From Nageia nagi (lineage: Eukaryota > Pinophyta): a DNA stretch of 64,000 nt. A model generated the notes under the pieces. That model ran no database searches and had not been told where the DNA came from. It saw nothing but the letters and a program-made list of their open reading frames with translations. Both the position numbers and the translations under genes were made by a program. The stretch lies in assembly GCA_050084985.1 (NCBI GenBank), contig JBITNC010000001.1:187922001-187986000 (forward strand), in the 5' to 3' direction. This document shows positions 32,701-45,870 of this stretch, piece after piece (the stretch's first letter is position 1; the number at the start of each line of letters is the position of its first letter).

Positions 32701-35700
32701 ATGGTTGAAACCTTCATACCCAAGCATATACTCGACGGTTCCAACTTTGGAATATGGGAACCTCGTATGAAAGCTAAGTTACAAGCAAGGAAGCTATGGC
32801 AGACAGTTAATAAGACTTGGTTGCTCCTACAGATGAGAAGGCTCTTGAAGTATACAACTCAAAGAATGAGTTAGCAACTTCAATGATTTATAATGCAATT
32901 TCAGATGACGTCCTTCTCATGATCTCTTCTTCAACATCAGGAAAGGAAGCTTGGGATAGGCTAAAGAAAATTTACCTTGGGTCAAAATTTTCAAGGAGGT
33001 TCACCATTTTACAAAAGTTGTTGCAGTATCGTCAAGGTGAAGATGAAAGTGCCTCTATCTACTTGAACAAAATCATTGACCTCAGGACACAACTGGTTGG
33101 CTGTGGGTGCAACTGGATCAATGATGAGTTCATGGTCTTCATCATTCTTCAAATCCTTTCTACAAAGTTCAGTAACTTTGTCACGGTTATGGAAACAAGG
33201 CTCGATGATGAAGAAGATGTCATCTCTCTTGATAACCTTTCTAGACTCCTTCTGAAGCATGAGGAAACTTTGAATAAGAAAATGTTGAACCTTTCCCCAA
33301 AGGACAATAGCATTGCTCTAGGAGCAACCAAAACTCCTTTCAAGAAAAAGTTCAAACATTATAAATTCAAAGATAACAAGTCCTCATCTACCTTCAGAAA
33401 GTATGAGAAAAAGGGCAACAATAATGGCAACTTCAAGCAAAGGAATGATAAAGCTGGATCAAGCAATCCAACACCTCAGGAAAAGTTTGATGGAAATTGT
33501 AACTTTTGTGGCATCTTTAGGCACAAAGAGTATGATTATCGTAAAAAGAAATTTGCTCAAAAAGGCAAGGGAAATGCAAATGTGAGAAATTTCAATAATA
33601 GAAAGAAGAACAAGCATACTGCTACTGTTGCCTACTACTCAATGACTCAAACTGTTTCAAATGATTGGATTGTTGATTCAGGATGCACTAATCACATGTG
33701 TTATGAAAAGGATAAGTTTGAAAACTTTTATAAGTACAAGAAGGATGCAGTTGTGATAGGTGATAATATAGTCCTTGATGTTCAAGGAATAGGGAGTGTG
33801 AAGATTCATGGAAAGACTCTTGATAATGTCTTTTATGTGCCTAAACTAAGGATGAATCTCATCTCCGTAATTCAGATTACAAGGAAAGGATACTCATTTG
33901 AGTTTACCTCACACTCCTGGTATGTTAAGAAAGGACTTGCCACCTTCATGAAAGGATCAGTAAAGGATGACCTTTATATTATGGATTAAGTTCCTTCAAA
34001 GATTTGTCTTGCTGCAAATGTTTGTTCAAAGGGTAATCTTTGGCATCAACGATTAGGGCACCTTAACCACAAGAGTATTCAAGATATGAAAACTCAAGAA
34101 CTTGTGGAAGGTTTACCTAATATTTCACCCACAATTGGTCTTTGTGAAAGGTGCATTCTAGGAAAGATGAATAGGCAAAAGTTTGAAAAAGATAAGGCAA
34201 CTCAGGCTACTCGTCCTCTTCAGCTTGTGCATTCAGATTTGATGGGTCCATTTCAGACTAAGTCTTTAGGGGGAGCTTCTTATGTTCTGACCTTCATTGA
34301 TGACTTCAGTAGGATGACATTTGGTTATCTACTTGAGCACAAGGATCAAACTTTTTACAGGTTTAAAGACTTCAAGGCCCTTGTTGAAAATCAAACTGAT
34401 TTTAAGATCAAGATGCTAAGATCTAATAATGGGGGTGAGTATAATAGCAATGAGTTTAATGACTATTGTGTTAAACATGGGATCAAGCGGCAATTTACAA
34501 TCCCTTACACCCCTCAGCAAAATGGAGTTGCTGAAAGAAAGAATCGAACCATTATGGAAATGGCAAGGTGCATGTTGGGTAACCTTCCTAGTTTCTTATG
34601 GGGTGAAGCTGTTCACACTACTATTCACACCCTAAATAGGTGTCCTACTAAAGCAGTTGAAGGTAAAACTCTGTATGAAGCATGGACAGGAAAGAAACCT
34701 AACCTCTCACACTTTAGGGTCTTCGATTGTGATGCATTTGCCTTCATTACCTCAAAGAAAAGAAAGAAGTTGGATAAAAGATCAGAAAATGCATCTTTGT
34801 GGGGTATGATAATCAACATAGAGGTTACAGGCTCTACTCCTCATCCCATAACATAGTCTTTATTTCTAGGGATGTCAAGTTCAATGAACTTCCTGAGGAT
34901 ACGACCTCTCATGCTGAGGTATCTGATACAGATGATTCTTCACCTGCACCTAACTGGTTGGATGATCATGTAGGGAAGTCACCAAAAGAGCAAAATTCTC
35001 CAGCTCAGAGAATTACAAGGAGTATGACCTTGAATAACTCTTTATTTACCAAAATTGATAATACGCATGAGCCATCAACCTTCAAAGAAGCTTCCAAACA
35101 TGAGTGTTGGATGGAAGCTATAAAAGTTGAGTATGAGGCGCTCATGAAAAATGAAACTTGGGATTTGGTTCCTTATCCCAATGAGAAAAATGTGATAGGA
35201 AATAAATGGATATACAAGGTAAAGTACAATTCTGATGGAGAAATTGAGAAATACAAAGCAAGGTTAGTGGCCAAAGGATTCACTCAAAAATATGGTATTG
35301 ATTATGAGGAAACCTTTGCTCCTGTGGCCAAGATGCCTACTGTCAAGATAATCCTTGCTCTTTCTGCAGCTCAATGATGGAAAGCTTTTCAACTTGATGT
35401 CAAGAGTGCATTTCTCAATGGTGACTTGGATGTAGAAATCTACATGAATCAACCAGAAGGATTTATTCCAGAAGGTAAAGAGTCTCTTGTGTGCAAGCTA
35501 AAGAAGTCTTTGTACGGACTTAAGCAAGCACCTAGAGCATGGTACACGCAAATTTTAGGATTCTTTGCAGATATTGGTTTTTCCAAGTGCTTCTCTGACT
35601 CAAATATATATGTACTCAATCAAGGAAAAGACATGGTCTTAATTCTCCTTTATGTGGATGATCTTCTCATAACTAGCAATAATATTGAAATCATCCAAGA

Positions 35701-36616
35701 GTGCATCTCCAAACTGAAGGCAACATTTGAAATGACTAATCTAGGTCTATTGCATTACTATCTTGGGATGCAAGTATACCAACACAAAGATTGTACTTAT
35801 CTTAGTCAATCTAAGTATATATCAGACATCTTGCAAAAGTTTGGAATGGAGGAGTGTAAATATGCTGCAATACTTGTTTCTCTTGGAATCGTTGTATCAC
35901 TGAGCTCAGATTCTCAGTTGGCTGATGCTACAACTTATAGGCAATTGATTGGTAGTCTTTTGTATCTGACTATCTCTCGACTTGATATTACCTTTGCAAT
36001 GAATCTGATGGCACGATTCATGCAAAAACCATATGTTGAACACCTCAATACTGTTAAGCAAATCTTGAGGTATGTGTTAAGGACAAAGGATCTTGCTCTT
36101 AAGTATTCCAAATTGTCCTCGATTGTTCTCTCTAGGTTCTCAGATTCTGATTATGGGGGAGATAGAGATGACAAAAAATCAACCTCTGCATATGTGTTCA
36201 GCATTGGTTCAGGTGCTATCTCTTGGGCTTCCAAGAAGCAACCTACTGTGACTCTTTCTACCACCGAAGCCAAATATCGAGCCATGTCTATTGCCACCCA
36301 AGAAGCTATTTGGCTAAGGCATCTTCTGAATGAAATTGGGTATAAGCAAAATGGCCCCTCTCTTATTTCTTCAGACAGTCAATCGGCTATCTCTTTGGCT
36401 AAGAATCCTGTGTTCCATCAGAGAACCAAACATGTGGAAATCCAAGCCCATTTTATCAGGGAGAAGGTTCTAGATGACATCATACACTTGGAGTATTGTC
36501 CATCTACTGAAAACTCTGCTAATTTATTCACCAAGCCCCTTCCTGAAGCTCAGTTCAGTAAGCTTAGGGATTCTCTCAGGTTGGTGAAGTTGCCCTCAAG
36601 GGGGAGTGAAGTTTAA
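32701..36616 (+). pseudogene. copia gag-pol polyprotein (frameshifted)
   Basis: Gag starts MVETFIPKHILDGSNFGIWE at 32701; a one-base loss near 32815 moves the frame. A zinc knuckle at 33498..33539 reads CNFCGIFRHKEYDY: the fourth metal ligand is Tyr (TAT) instead of Cys. The protease has DSG at 33675. A TAA at 33987 ends the first part. Integrase follows with HQRLGHLNH and CERC zinc ligands; catalytic residues appear as HSDLMGP, SNN (the middle Asp is Asn, codon 34425) and NGVAERKN. A one-base loss near 34785 precedes the reverse transcriptase, which has a TGA at 35375 and YVDD at 35651. RNase H keeps its acidic residues (TTEAKYRA, SDSQSA) and ends at 36616. Confidence 0.93.
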
Positions 36617-36664
36617 ACTTTTGTTAGTGATGACAACTTCACCTCTAAGAGGCCTTTTTTGATT

Positions 36665-37070
36665 GTACATTCTATACCTCCATGGTAAGTTTGCTCTGCG
36701 TGAAAAACTTATTGTACAATTATTGTTATACAGTGTTGATTATTTTATACCTTCGTGGTAAGTTTGCTTTGCGTGACAAACTTATTGTACATTTTATACC
36801 TCCGTGGTAAGTTTGCTCTGCGTGACAAACTTGTTGTACATTTTTATACCTTCATGGTAAGTTTGCTCTGTGTGACAAACTTGTTGTACATTTTATACCT
36901 TCGTGGTAAGTTTGCTCTGCGTGAGAAACTTGTTGTACAATTTTTGAGCATATAATTAATATACCTCCGTGGTAAGTTCGCTCTACGTGATGAACTTGTT
37001 GTACATTCTATACCTCCGTGGTGAGTTTGCTCTATGTGAGAAACTTGTTGTACAATTTTTATGCTCTATT
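36665..37070 (+). repeat. tandem array between copia pol and the 3' LTR
   Basis: Seven copies of TATACCTCCGTGGTAAGTTT followed by GCTCTGCGTGACAAACTTGT and TGTACA, with a core of ~48 to 50 bp and two spacers of 20 to 30 bp. A diverged form of the same unit is found in the second copia element (58010..58050, minus strand), so it is a family feature. Confidence 0.85.
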
Positions 37071-37525
37071 AATAATCAACACATGTCTATATACAACAGG
37101 TGACTATGAGTGATGGCTTGGCATCTCCGTGATGACTTATAGTGCATCATTAATCAATTATTTATAAGATGGCATTATTTGATTCTCTTATTTGAATATA
37201 TGATGCATCTAACTGATTTTGTTCATGAGTTGCTTGTAGCATGCAGGATCTTCTTCAGAAATGCAAGTTACTCACCTTGTGTAAGCAAGCTCATGGAGAC
37301 TCACATGTCAGCTTAAAGTTGATTGACTACTATGTACAGTGAAACCAGTTATGGTTAATGATTGTATTGTAAACCATTTTGTCAAATGGTAATGTAGTGA
37401 GTCTCATACTAGTTCTCAAAAAGATTCTCAAATATGTAAATGTTCTCATCTCCACTTGTATCTCTATGGAGGAGAACTCTCTCTTACTCTCTCTCTTCTC
37501 TCTTCTACGCTCTATCCCAATATTG

Positions 37526-37538
37526 CATTAAGGGGGAG
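37526..37538 (+). other. polypurine tract of the copia element
   Basis: ATTAAGGGGGAG directly precedes the TGTTAGAATTTG start of the 3' LTR. Confidence 0.9.
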
Positions 37539-38016
37539 TGTTAGAATTTGTAATGAAATATTATGAATATCTAAGCTCCTTGTAAATTCAATTAATCACT
37601 TAAAGGATATGTAGATACCTTAAGGGATTAATTGAATTCTTTATTATGTAGACTTTGACTTTACCAAGTGGTTAGTTGGTAGGTTAAAGTTAGGTGATAC
37701 ATTTATTGTAACCCTAACCTTACCCTTGGGTTAAAGGGAGGTTAGGGAGGTGCTCTCAAGCTATAAATAGAGGGCCTCTCCTCTTGTAACATAACTAAGT
37801 TTTTGGAGTAAGATTACTCTACTAGTTGTGTAGGAGAGGAAGAGAATAGTTGTAAGAGGGGCATACTTGAGAATTAAGATACTAGTTGTGGATGTACTCC
37901 CAAGGAGGGAGGAACCACATTACACTTGTGTTATCTTGTGTGAATGGTGTTATCTTGTGTATGATTGAGTTTCCTAGTCTTGGTCCTTGAGATTTAGATC
38001 TAGCCTAAATCCTTCA
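37539..38016 (+). repeat. 3' LTR of the copia element
   Basis: 478-bp copy of the 5' LTR with six substitutions and one indel by my count. The TATA box is at 37762..37769. Confidence 0.95.
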
Positions 38017-38021
38017 CATGT

Positions 38022-38819
38022 ACCGATAAGTATTTTATTGATGTAATTTTTGATCAACTTAAGCATACATTACATATCAGTTATATGCATTTTGGATATT
38101 TTTTGATAAGGTTTTTTATTGTTGTATGTTGTATGAGATTTAAATCACTAATAAAATAATATACCTCTTTTGTATATTGCACTTTAGCTTCAAATAAAAT
38201 ACACAATTAATCAATCATCTATATGGATTCAAAGAGATCTAAACACAATATATATCTATGCCGCTTCTCCTTTTATGAAACATCTTCTTGTTTGGGGTTG
38301 GTATACCAATTTGCCTAAAAACGGAAGATAATTATTCTCAACCAAATAAATTCTAGCTTGAAAGGATACAAAAACCATAATTTTATCATTTGATTTTATA
38401 TCTAATTATTTTTATATTATTTATCACTTTGGCTTCAAAATATAATAATTGAAATGATATTTCATCAACCCTCTATCATAAGTCTAGTAAAATGATTACT
38501 TAAAATTATTTATAACTTATGAATGTTGAATATTCTTCATGATGTAGGTCAATTATTTCTCATTGTAAATGCATATATTTTTTTAATTTATATGTGCTAA
38601 AATATTATTTTACATTATTTTTATCATAAAAGGTGTTCTACTAAAAATTATAGTAATTTCAAATTGTTACGAATTCTACAAACACCAAGCAAACAAGTCC
38701 ATATTATAGCATTAGGTTTTACTAGCATGTTATTTATAAATTCTTTTGTTTCATCTAAATGTGCAATCCAAAAAATAAGGTCAAACATACATGTATAGTG
38801 TTATATTACAGGTGTAATA
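38022..38819. other. spacer right of the copia element
   Basis: AT-rich sequence without a recognised gene; probably decayed PPR-locus DNA. Confidence 0.4.
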
Positions 38820-39510
38820 CAATAATAATCATTCATATATTTGAAGTATTGATAACCCTCTTTCACTAGACCTATTTGGTATATTCTACAATAATTACAG
38901 TCCATGAAATTATTTATCTATTAGGGTTGTTATCACATTTTTAATACATATTTATTAGGGTTTTTATCATAATTTCATGTGAATAAAATTGATATTTATT
39001 TATTTATCCATGGATTTCCATGTCCAGTTTTAAAACTACAAAATTAACACATACAAGAAGAATACTTGCAAAAGTATTGAAACTGGTTTGAAACCAAACT
39101 TTCTTATCTTGAATATATGAGATTGTATCTATTTGAGTAATTTCCTTAAAAAGTTTCACTACTTCATTAAGAAACCCATTTGTGCATACCATAAAATCAA
39201 TGTAGTCCATGATAACATGTTTTATCTACTAACTATAATTGTAGTTGTTTACTATTTGGAGTTCATTGATTGAATCATAATTCTCTTCAATAAATGACTT
39301 TGTAATTCATTGGTTTGTTAGAGAAATTCTCGATCTTATTTCATTTATTTTTATTGACTTTGGAAGTCTTAGGCATTTTGTTAAGTAATTTAGATGCTTT
39401 TTAGAATTGAACTTCAATAAGGTACTATGAGCAACATAGACCCCATAATGCAAAACCTTTCTATGTATTTTGAAGGATATCATATAAGGTTTGTAATGAC
39501 TATTCATTTA
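38820..39510 (-). pseudogene. PPR pseudogene fragment, likely the upstream part of the 27390..28870 locus
   Basis: The minus strand reads NGFLNEVVKLFKEI, FNTFASILLVCVNFVVLKLD, MEIHG, then IMIKTLINMYxKC and IISWTVIIVEYTK. In a PLS-type PPR protein these are the consecutive NGxxxEALxLF, TFASVLxAC, GxEIHG, LINMYAKCG and ISWTAMIxGY elements, in correct order, with several stops. It has the same strand as the PPR remnant on the other side of the copia insertion, so both probably formed one locus before the element landed. Confidence 0.7.
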
Positions 39511-41039
39511 AAGGATTTGGCTGAGTTTTAAGTAAGCTATGATATTTAAAAAATAGTTTATTTTTCCCTATGTACAAAATTATTTAAAAAATATTAGATC
39601 TTATAAGAATCATAACTTTTAACATATAACTTGGAGTGTAGATCTTTTTTGTGCAAATGGTAGAGAATTTTCTAAGGTTTCTAAAAAGTATTCACATTAA
39701 GGATTTGGATAAATAACAAGGGAGATATTACATTTCAATTTTTTTTTAAATTTTTTACCATTTCGATTAATTCTTATGCTCATATCAATTACAAAATTCT
39801 AGCCATGATGCATGCTACAAGGTTGTTGGGAAGGTGAAATTGAGCTATCTATGCTAATGTTATTGTTTATTATTTAAAGGATAATAGTAATATCTCTTAA
39901 GGAGTGACATGTATTTAAACCTTGAATTTATCATAGTCCATGATAAAATGATATGTTTCAACCATATAACCTGAAACTTATTCAATTGTGTGCCTTCTTC
40001 TTGCTTTCACACTTTATAGATATGTCTATCAAATCACTTACAACTAGAATGTGATGAGAAATCATTTTAAACTAAGATTGGTAGATGTCCATACATTTCC
40101 TCTAGAGCTATCATGGTGGCATATGATGAAAGAATATATATAATGGTTACAAAATCTAGCTTATACCTGATATGGTAGCTCTTATAAGCTTCAAGCCATC
40201 TTGTAATCATCAATCAAGAGTCTCCTTTAGGGGGAGTATTGTGGTGGCCATAAAACTTTGGAGAAGGATGTTGTGTTAATTAATATCTTCCTTGAATCTT
40301 AGGTGATTCCAATTAAGAATGAGAGTTTGGATACACTTTCCCTGGTGTAAGGCTTTCTTCTGAATGGAATATTGTAAGAGATATACATATGTAGAGGGCT
40401 TCCAAATCATACATGTTATGTGCATAATGCAAGGTAATGTAATGAAATAAAATGATCTAATTATAAATATACCCTAAAAATAATCCAAATATATGAATGA
40501 TACAAAAGATTAATCTTTTGAAAAAATTGTACATGGGAGTTGGTTAACCATTATGCAGAAGGAAATAAGCACATTGTGTCACATTCCCTACTATATTGGG
40601 TAGTTTTTTTACCTTAGTTAATTGTAAGCTAACTTACCAAATTATTTGTTGTGTCTAGACATAATGTTACCTCTATATAGGGTTCAAACTTATGGTAAGT
40701 ATCATATAGTATTATGTGCAACTATTTGAGGTATCCTCATATCAACTTAATAAAAATATTAGAACATCTATTTTATGATAGTATTGTTCTAAATTTTTCC
40801 TTTATAACTAACCTATTATTTAAAATTCCCATTATCCTTCATGTTTTCATTTAAGATGAAGATTGAGTTTCTTCCTTTAAAAAGACCTACCAAAATCGTT
40901 CCTAACATGAAGAAAATTGAAGTTTTCCTATAATTCAAATAAGGAAATCTCAAGTTTTCATTCCAATGAGTTGACATAATGCTACAAGGAGAATTATTAA
41001 ATGTTTTATTCAAACAAGATATTACAAAGAGTTTTATCA
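39511..41039. other. AT-rich region without recognised genes
   Basis: No family motif is seen. TTTAGGGGGAGTATTGTGG at about 40228 resembles a copia polypurine tract next to an LTR start, so copia debris is possible. Confidence 0.4.
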
Positions 41040-41560
41040 AAAAAATTTGATGCAATAAAAGAAATTATAAATGTTTCTTTAAATAAAATCAATTTACACT
41101 AAAATTTGGATACAACAAGAAGAAACTACAATTTTTTCTTTAAAATTACTCATCAATATTTGGATATAATAAGAGGAAATTATTAGAATACCCACCAAAT
41201 TTTGATGTACCTAGAGGAAACTATAAGTTTTCTTTCAAATAAAATCTATATCCATCACAATTTTGATGTAACAAGATAATACTATAAGTTTTGCTTCAAT
41301 AAAACCCACAAACTTTAGAATTTTGAAGCAATAAGGAGAAACTATGAGTTTTTTTCTTTAAATTAAGTCAATAATGATCAAAGTTTGAATGCAACAAAAT
41401 TTCTTCAAATTAAATAATACACATCAAAATTTGTATGTAATAGAGGAATATTATAATTTATTTTTAAATCAAATAAAATAATACCCAATAGGATTTAGAC
41501 ACAGCAGGAGAATAATACTACTTGTTTTCTTTAAATAAAATTAGGAATTGCAACTTTGTG
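41040..41560. repeat. degenerate tandem repeat, unit about 60 to 70 bp
   Basis: About eight imperfect copies of a unit of the type AAAATTTTGATGCAACAAGA followed by GGAAACTATAAGTTTTCTTT and CAAATAAAA. The copies are diverged and contain indels. Confidence 0.65.
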
Positions 41561-42589
41561 CAATGGGTACAATGAAGGTAATTTGTATTGTGTAAAAGTG
41601 ATGTGGTTCTAAAGTTGGAAACAAGTATGGAAGTGGTTTTAGGAAATAGAGTGTACTATAATATATGAAATTAATAAGAAATACCTTTGATCATTAATAA
41701 TAATAAGGTGAAAGTAAATCTTATTTTTCTTATGGAGAAAGATAATATAAAAACTAAATAATAGAATTTAAATAAATATGTATTTGTCATGACAAAATTT
41801 GACCATTGCTTGGATTCCAATTGACGCATAAATATTGAGGTTTGGTAGAATTCCTTGCTTTGTTGAGACAACTAAATAATAGCATTTTCATGATTAAATA
41901 AATTCCTACATTCATAGTAACAAAGTTTAAATCACAAACAATATGATTATGAACACATTCTACTTAGTATAATAATATGAGATGTTGCTCAAAATATCAC
42001 ATATCATGCTTTGCATAAATCAAACTCCTTGTTTTTACATAACTTAAAATGAAACAATAAGTTTAATTTTATACAAATGTTGTAATAACTATTATAGAAA
42101 GTTATAAAGAGTCAGCAAATAATAGTAATGACAAATATAGATGGTTGTTTATATAGCAAAGTAGTATATACAAACAACCTCAAGGAAGCATGTAACAACA
42201 AACATGTATGATAGTAAATTCTAGTAAAATATCTACAAAACTACTTTTATAAATTTTTGGTAAAAATTCTATACAAATTCTAAAAGCTTTGAGAAGAATG
42301 TGAATTGTTAGGGAATTTCTAATAAAAAATCCATTATAATAGCATGGCTAATTTGGAAAGAAAATAATGAGCAATCCATGCTTGATTTGGATGTTCTATG
42401 CAACAACAACAACATAAAGCATAAAAACATGATGGTGTGCCTTAAGTAAATTTTGTGAGAGATAGATTCAATCCTATGATTAAAGCATGAAGTAAGTCTT
42501 GTGCTTTAGGTACACAATAATTATTGAATTTTTTATTGTAAAGAAAGATTTCCATATGAGTGTTTGTCATTATTATATGAAATACTAAT
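41561..42589. other. AT-rich region without recognised features
   Basis: Low-complexity, AT-rich sequence; no coding, RNA or element signature is seen. Confidence 0.5.
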
Positions 42590-43707
42590 GGCAAAAAAGG
42601 AAGGTAAATAGATAACAAGGCATCAACTGATGCAAATACAAGTTTACATCAATGGTTCAATCACTTTATGATGCATCTTACTCATCTTGTATATATATGA
42701 GCTTCTTGTCACATGCATGCTACTAACCTTTTAGGTATGAAGGTTATCAAGTTTGTTGATGGATATCAAAGTGACATGATTGATAATGCATATATTCTTA
42801 ATGCAAATGGCAATATTATTGGCGGATACACTTTGTACCCAAAGATCAACATGTTTGTATATGAATATATAATCATTGCAACCATATTTAATTAAATGGT
42901 AATTTATAGAACTATTTGTTTAAATGGTTAAGTTGTATAGATCTCCTCTTTTATTCTCATCCCCGAGTGTATTTTAAGGGGGAGAATATTATTTTACTTT
43001 CATAACACAATATCGCATTAAGGGGAGTGTTAGAACTTATAATGAAATATTGTGTATGTGTAGATAACTTAGTTATGTTCCTAATTAATTAAGATTTAAA
43101 GGAAAATATGTAACACCTAAGATTTTGTAATGATATTAAATAATCCATTTATTATAAAATATGGATTATCCATGTATGTAAATGTGGAACCCCATTTATT
43201 ATTTATTAGGGTATTTCCACATGTGTATGTAGAACCCCACACTTAAGATAAAAGTATGGACATATGCAACCATTAAATAAGCATGGGTGGAAAGCCTTCC
43301 ACCTACCAATCTCACCTAATGTGAGTACATGTATATATTATGGACTTTGGCATTACCCTTGGGTAAAAGGATGAGCCAAAGTAAGATTTTAGCCAATAAA
43401 AGGAAGGCTAGGCCTTGATGTAAAACATGTAGTTTTAGAAAGCATTGTAATGCTAGTATTTTTGAGCTAGAATTGAGATAGATAATATTAAAAGAATTAG
43501 GCATTATGTCCATAGAGAAAAATTCATTGTAAATCCCTTAAAAGATTAATAAATTGATGTTAAAGTGGATGTTTCCTCTCCAAGTGCTAAGAGAGGTTTC
43601 ACCACTATATATTATTGTTATTATGATCTTGAATTTGTGATATTAAGTAGGTTGATTAAGAGTTAATGAGTTGGAGACACAAGTGATCTTGGTTATGGAA
43701 TCCTTCA
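42590..43707 (+). mobile_element. truncated copia 3' end with LTR
   Basis: The LTR-like part 43028..43707 begins TGTTAGAACTTATAATG after the tract ATTAAGGGGAG and ends GGAATCCTTCA, the same ends as the young copia LTR. Upstream, TGATGCATCTTACTCATCTTG and ATGCATGCTAC resemble the 3' non-coding part of that element (37200..37260). No pol is attached and no 5' LTR is found, so it is a truncated copy of a related family. Confidence 0.65.
43028..43707 (+). repeat. copia-family LTR (diverged, 680 bp)
   Basis: It shares the first ~25 bp and the last ~10 bp with the 477-bp LTR at 29294; the middle is longer and different. Confidence 0.65.
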
Positions 43708-43715
43708 ATTCCATC

Positions 43716-43795
43716 AGATGTTGTTCTAAAGAATATTATGATAAACATGTATGCTAAGTTTGGAAATATACAAAATACACACCTTAAAGAAATGC
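43716..43795 (+). pseudogene. short PPR remnant
   Basis: The plus strand reads SDVVLKNIMINMYAKFGNIQ, the classic sDVVVxNALIDMYAKCGxI motif of PLS-type PPR proteins. Nothing else of the gene is visible nearby; it adjoins the truncated copia LTR. Confidence 0.6.
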
Positions 43796-43999
43796 AACCT
43801 CATGGAATAAACAATAATAATCATCCAACATGATCAAAGCACCAAAAGAAATAAAAAAGATCAATTCACCAAATGTGATATCCAATAGTAGTATTCCAAA
43901 AAGATTAATTCACCTTGTTCAATATTATGAAAACATGCATAAAATTAGAGTTGATTAAGAAAAAATGACATATTTCCTTTATTTATTAAAAAGGTGGAA

Positions 44000-44210
44000 T
44001 AGTACAACATTTTGAAGTTTTGAAAGGTCACCCGGTAACCTTATACAAAAATTATGGAAGTAAAATACAATATACAAAATTACGATAATTTGGAGTTTGT
44101 AAAGGCCCCCTAGTAACCTGATACAAAACTTGTGTAGGTAGAATACAATGTACAAAATTAAGCCAATTTAGATTTTTGAAATGCCATCCTAAAACCTTAT
44201 AATTAATTTT
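44000..44210 (+). repeat. tandem repeat, three units of about 80 bp
   Basis: Units share ATACAATATACAAAATTA, TTTGGAGTTT, AAAGGCCCCCTAGTAACCT and GATACAAAA with substitutions. Confidence 0.65.
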
Positions 44211-44477
44211 AGGATTCATCTTTTTTGTTGAAGTGGTTGTATTTTGAAACAACAAAAGTCCAACTACAAGAAAACCCCCAAAATGTCAATAATATCCTAT
44301 AAATATTTATTATAAATGTTAGAAATAAATAAAATTGATAGACATATATATGAAAAATATGAAATAGTATAAAAGGTACTTGAATTGTTTAACAAGTTGC
44401 ATGATCCAAATACAAAATTGTGTTATCCAGTTTGAATAATCAACTTGCTAGTTACCTCAACATGATGCCTTACTATT

Positions 44478-44640
44478 GTAGACTTGGATAAACACCTACA
44501 TATGCCCTCTTGGTGGTATGTACTTGCATACAAGGTAGTGTTACTTATGAGACTTGGATAAACACCTATGTATGCCCTCTTGGTGGTATTTACTTTGTTG
44601 TTGTATACTTGTATAAATACCTACATATACCCTCTTTGTT
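44478..44640 (+). repeat. tandem repeat, three units of about 70 bp
   Basis: Units contain AGACTTGGATAAACACCTAC followed by ATATGCCCTCTTGGTGGTAT and a more variable end. Confidence 0.7.
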
Positions 44641-44993
44641 TTTTCCACCTCTCGACACATGTCTCAAAATCTTCCCACTCTTTTCTTTTATTTGGATGGT
44701 TTTTGATGTTTAGAGGAGTAATTCTAGATTTTTATGGTCATGAATCAAATAAAAATAATAAGGAATAGGCCACAAACCCAAGATCTAAAAGATCGAATTT
44801 TAACATACATACTTGATCCATTTAGAGGATTGACCATACTATATAGGTTCTAATCACATCTTTAGTTGTTCTTTACCTAGTAATAGGAAACAACATTGTC
44901 CCATTGATGCAGTACTTTAGTCTGACTTCACATACTTTATCATAATTTATGTAAACCACAATAGTAGTCGCCAATTCCTCAAGTTCATCATAT

Positions 44994-45784
44994 TGAAATG
45001 TAAAAGTGGTCCCCTTAACACGGTCCCACTTAGGTGCAACTTTACACACATATTTAATCATATTTTAATCATATTTTACCTTAATATCACATATTTCTTA
45101 GGTTGTGTTCTTATTTTTTATGTTATATATACATGTATGAATTCAACCAATATTCAAGGGGTCCAATAGTGAATCACACCTTATATAAATGTAAGTATCT
45201 TTAACCTAGGGAAAGCATGATATCAAGATTACATCTTGATAGTCAGTACCCTACACTTAGGGGTTTCTAAATGTTTCCTATTGATATTGGAATCTTGTTA
45301 TCACTCAAGGGAATATTTTTTATCTACTTCCATGATCATATGCTCTTTTCAACTTATCATCCTATCTGCTATCATAGATGCTTATTAGCAAGCCTCATTT
45401 CTTATAATTAATGTTCATGCCTATGCTAACATTTGTACCCGCACTGAGCTCTTAGAGATTAGTGCCTATTTTAGTGTTTCTTTTGTAATTAGCCTTGGGG
45501 TTCGCATAATAATGCCACTACTCTTTGATAAATTTATCCATTATATCCTTGACCTCAATACAGGTATCTATCTTTTACTTGATTCCTTTCTCTTTAGTGC
45601 ATGTAGCTGGTTTTATATCTTGACATCAATATATTTTTGTTATTTTATTACTGCACTATTATATTCCTTTATTCATCTATGTTTATTTAAGCTAATTAGC
45701 TTAGATAAATCATATAGTAAATATTTATGTGTATTTAATCCATTTAGCGTAAAACCCTAGGTGATACCAAAACACATATCAACA
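44994..45784 (+). repeat. left LTR of the large element
   Basis: 791 bp, aligned along its length with 53360..54153, including ATTTAATCATATTTTAATCA, AATATTCAAGGGGTC and ACTAGGTGATACC-like words near the end. Confidence 0.8.
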
Positions 45785-45870
45785 TATTAGCACCCACTTG
45801 TTTATGACTTTTTCTTTCTCCTAATTAGGGTTAAAATAGAAGTTGCTTTTGAACTTATAATTCTACCATA

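Larger units (their letters stand above)
29294..38016 (+). mobile_element. complete Ty1/copia retrotransposon, young but mutated
   Basis: The 8723-bp element has near-identical LTRs (29294..29770 and 37539..38016) and the perfect target duplication CATGT at 29289..29293 and 38017..38021. Order: LTR, primer-binding site, 21-bp minisatellite, a long leader with a GC-rich repeat block, gag, protease, integrase, reverse transcriptase, RNase H, a tandem-repeat region, polypurine tract, LTR. The order integrase before reverse transcriptase defines copia. By eye the LTRs differ at six bases and one indel. The polyprotein has two frameshifts and two stops, so this copy is defective. Confidence 0.95.

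Noticed and set aside
40225-40260. Copia polypurine tract with LTR start (TTTAGGGGGAGTATTG)
   Set aside because: No LTR pair, no TG start and no coding remnant nearby; mentioned only as possible debris.
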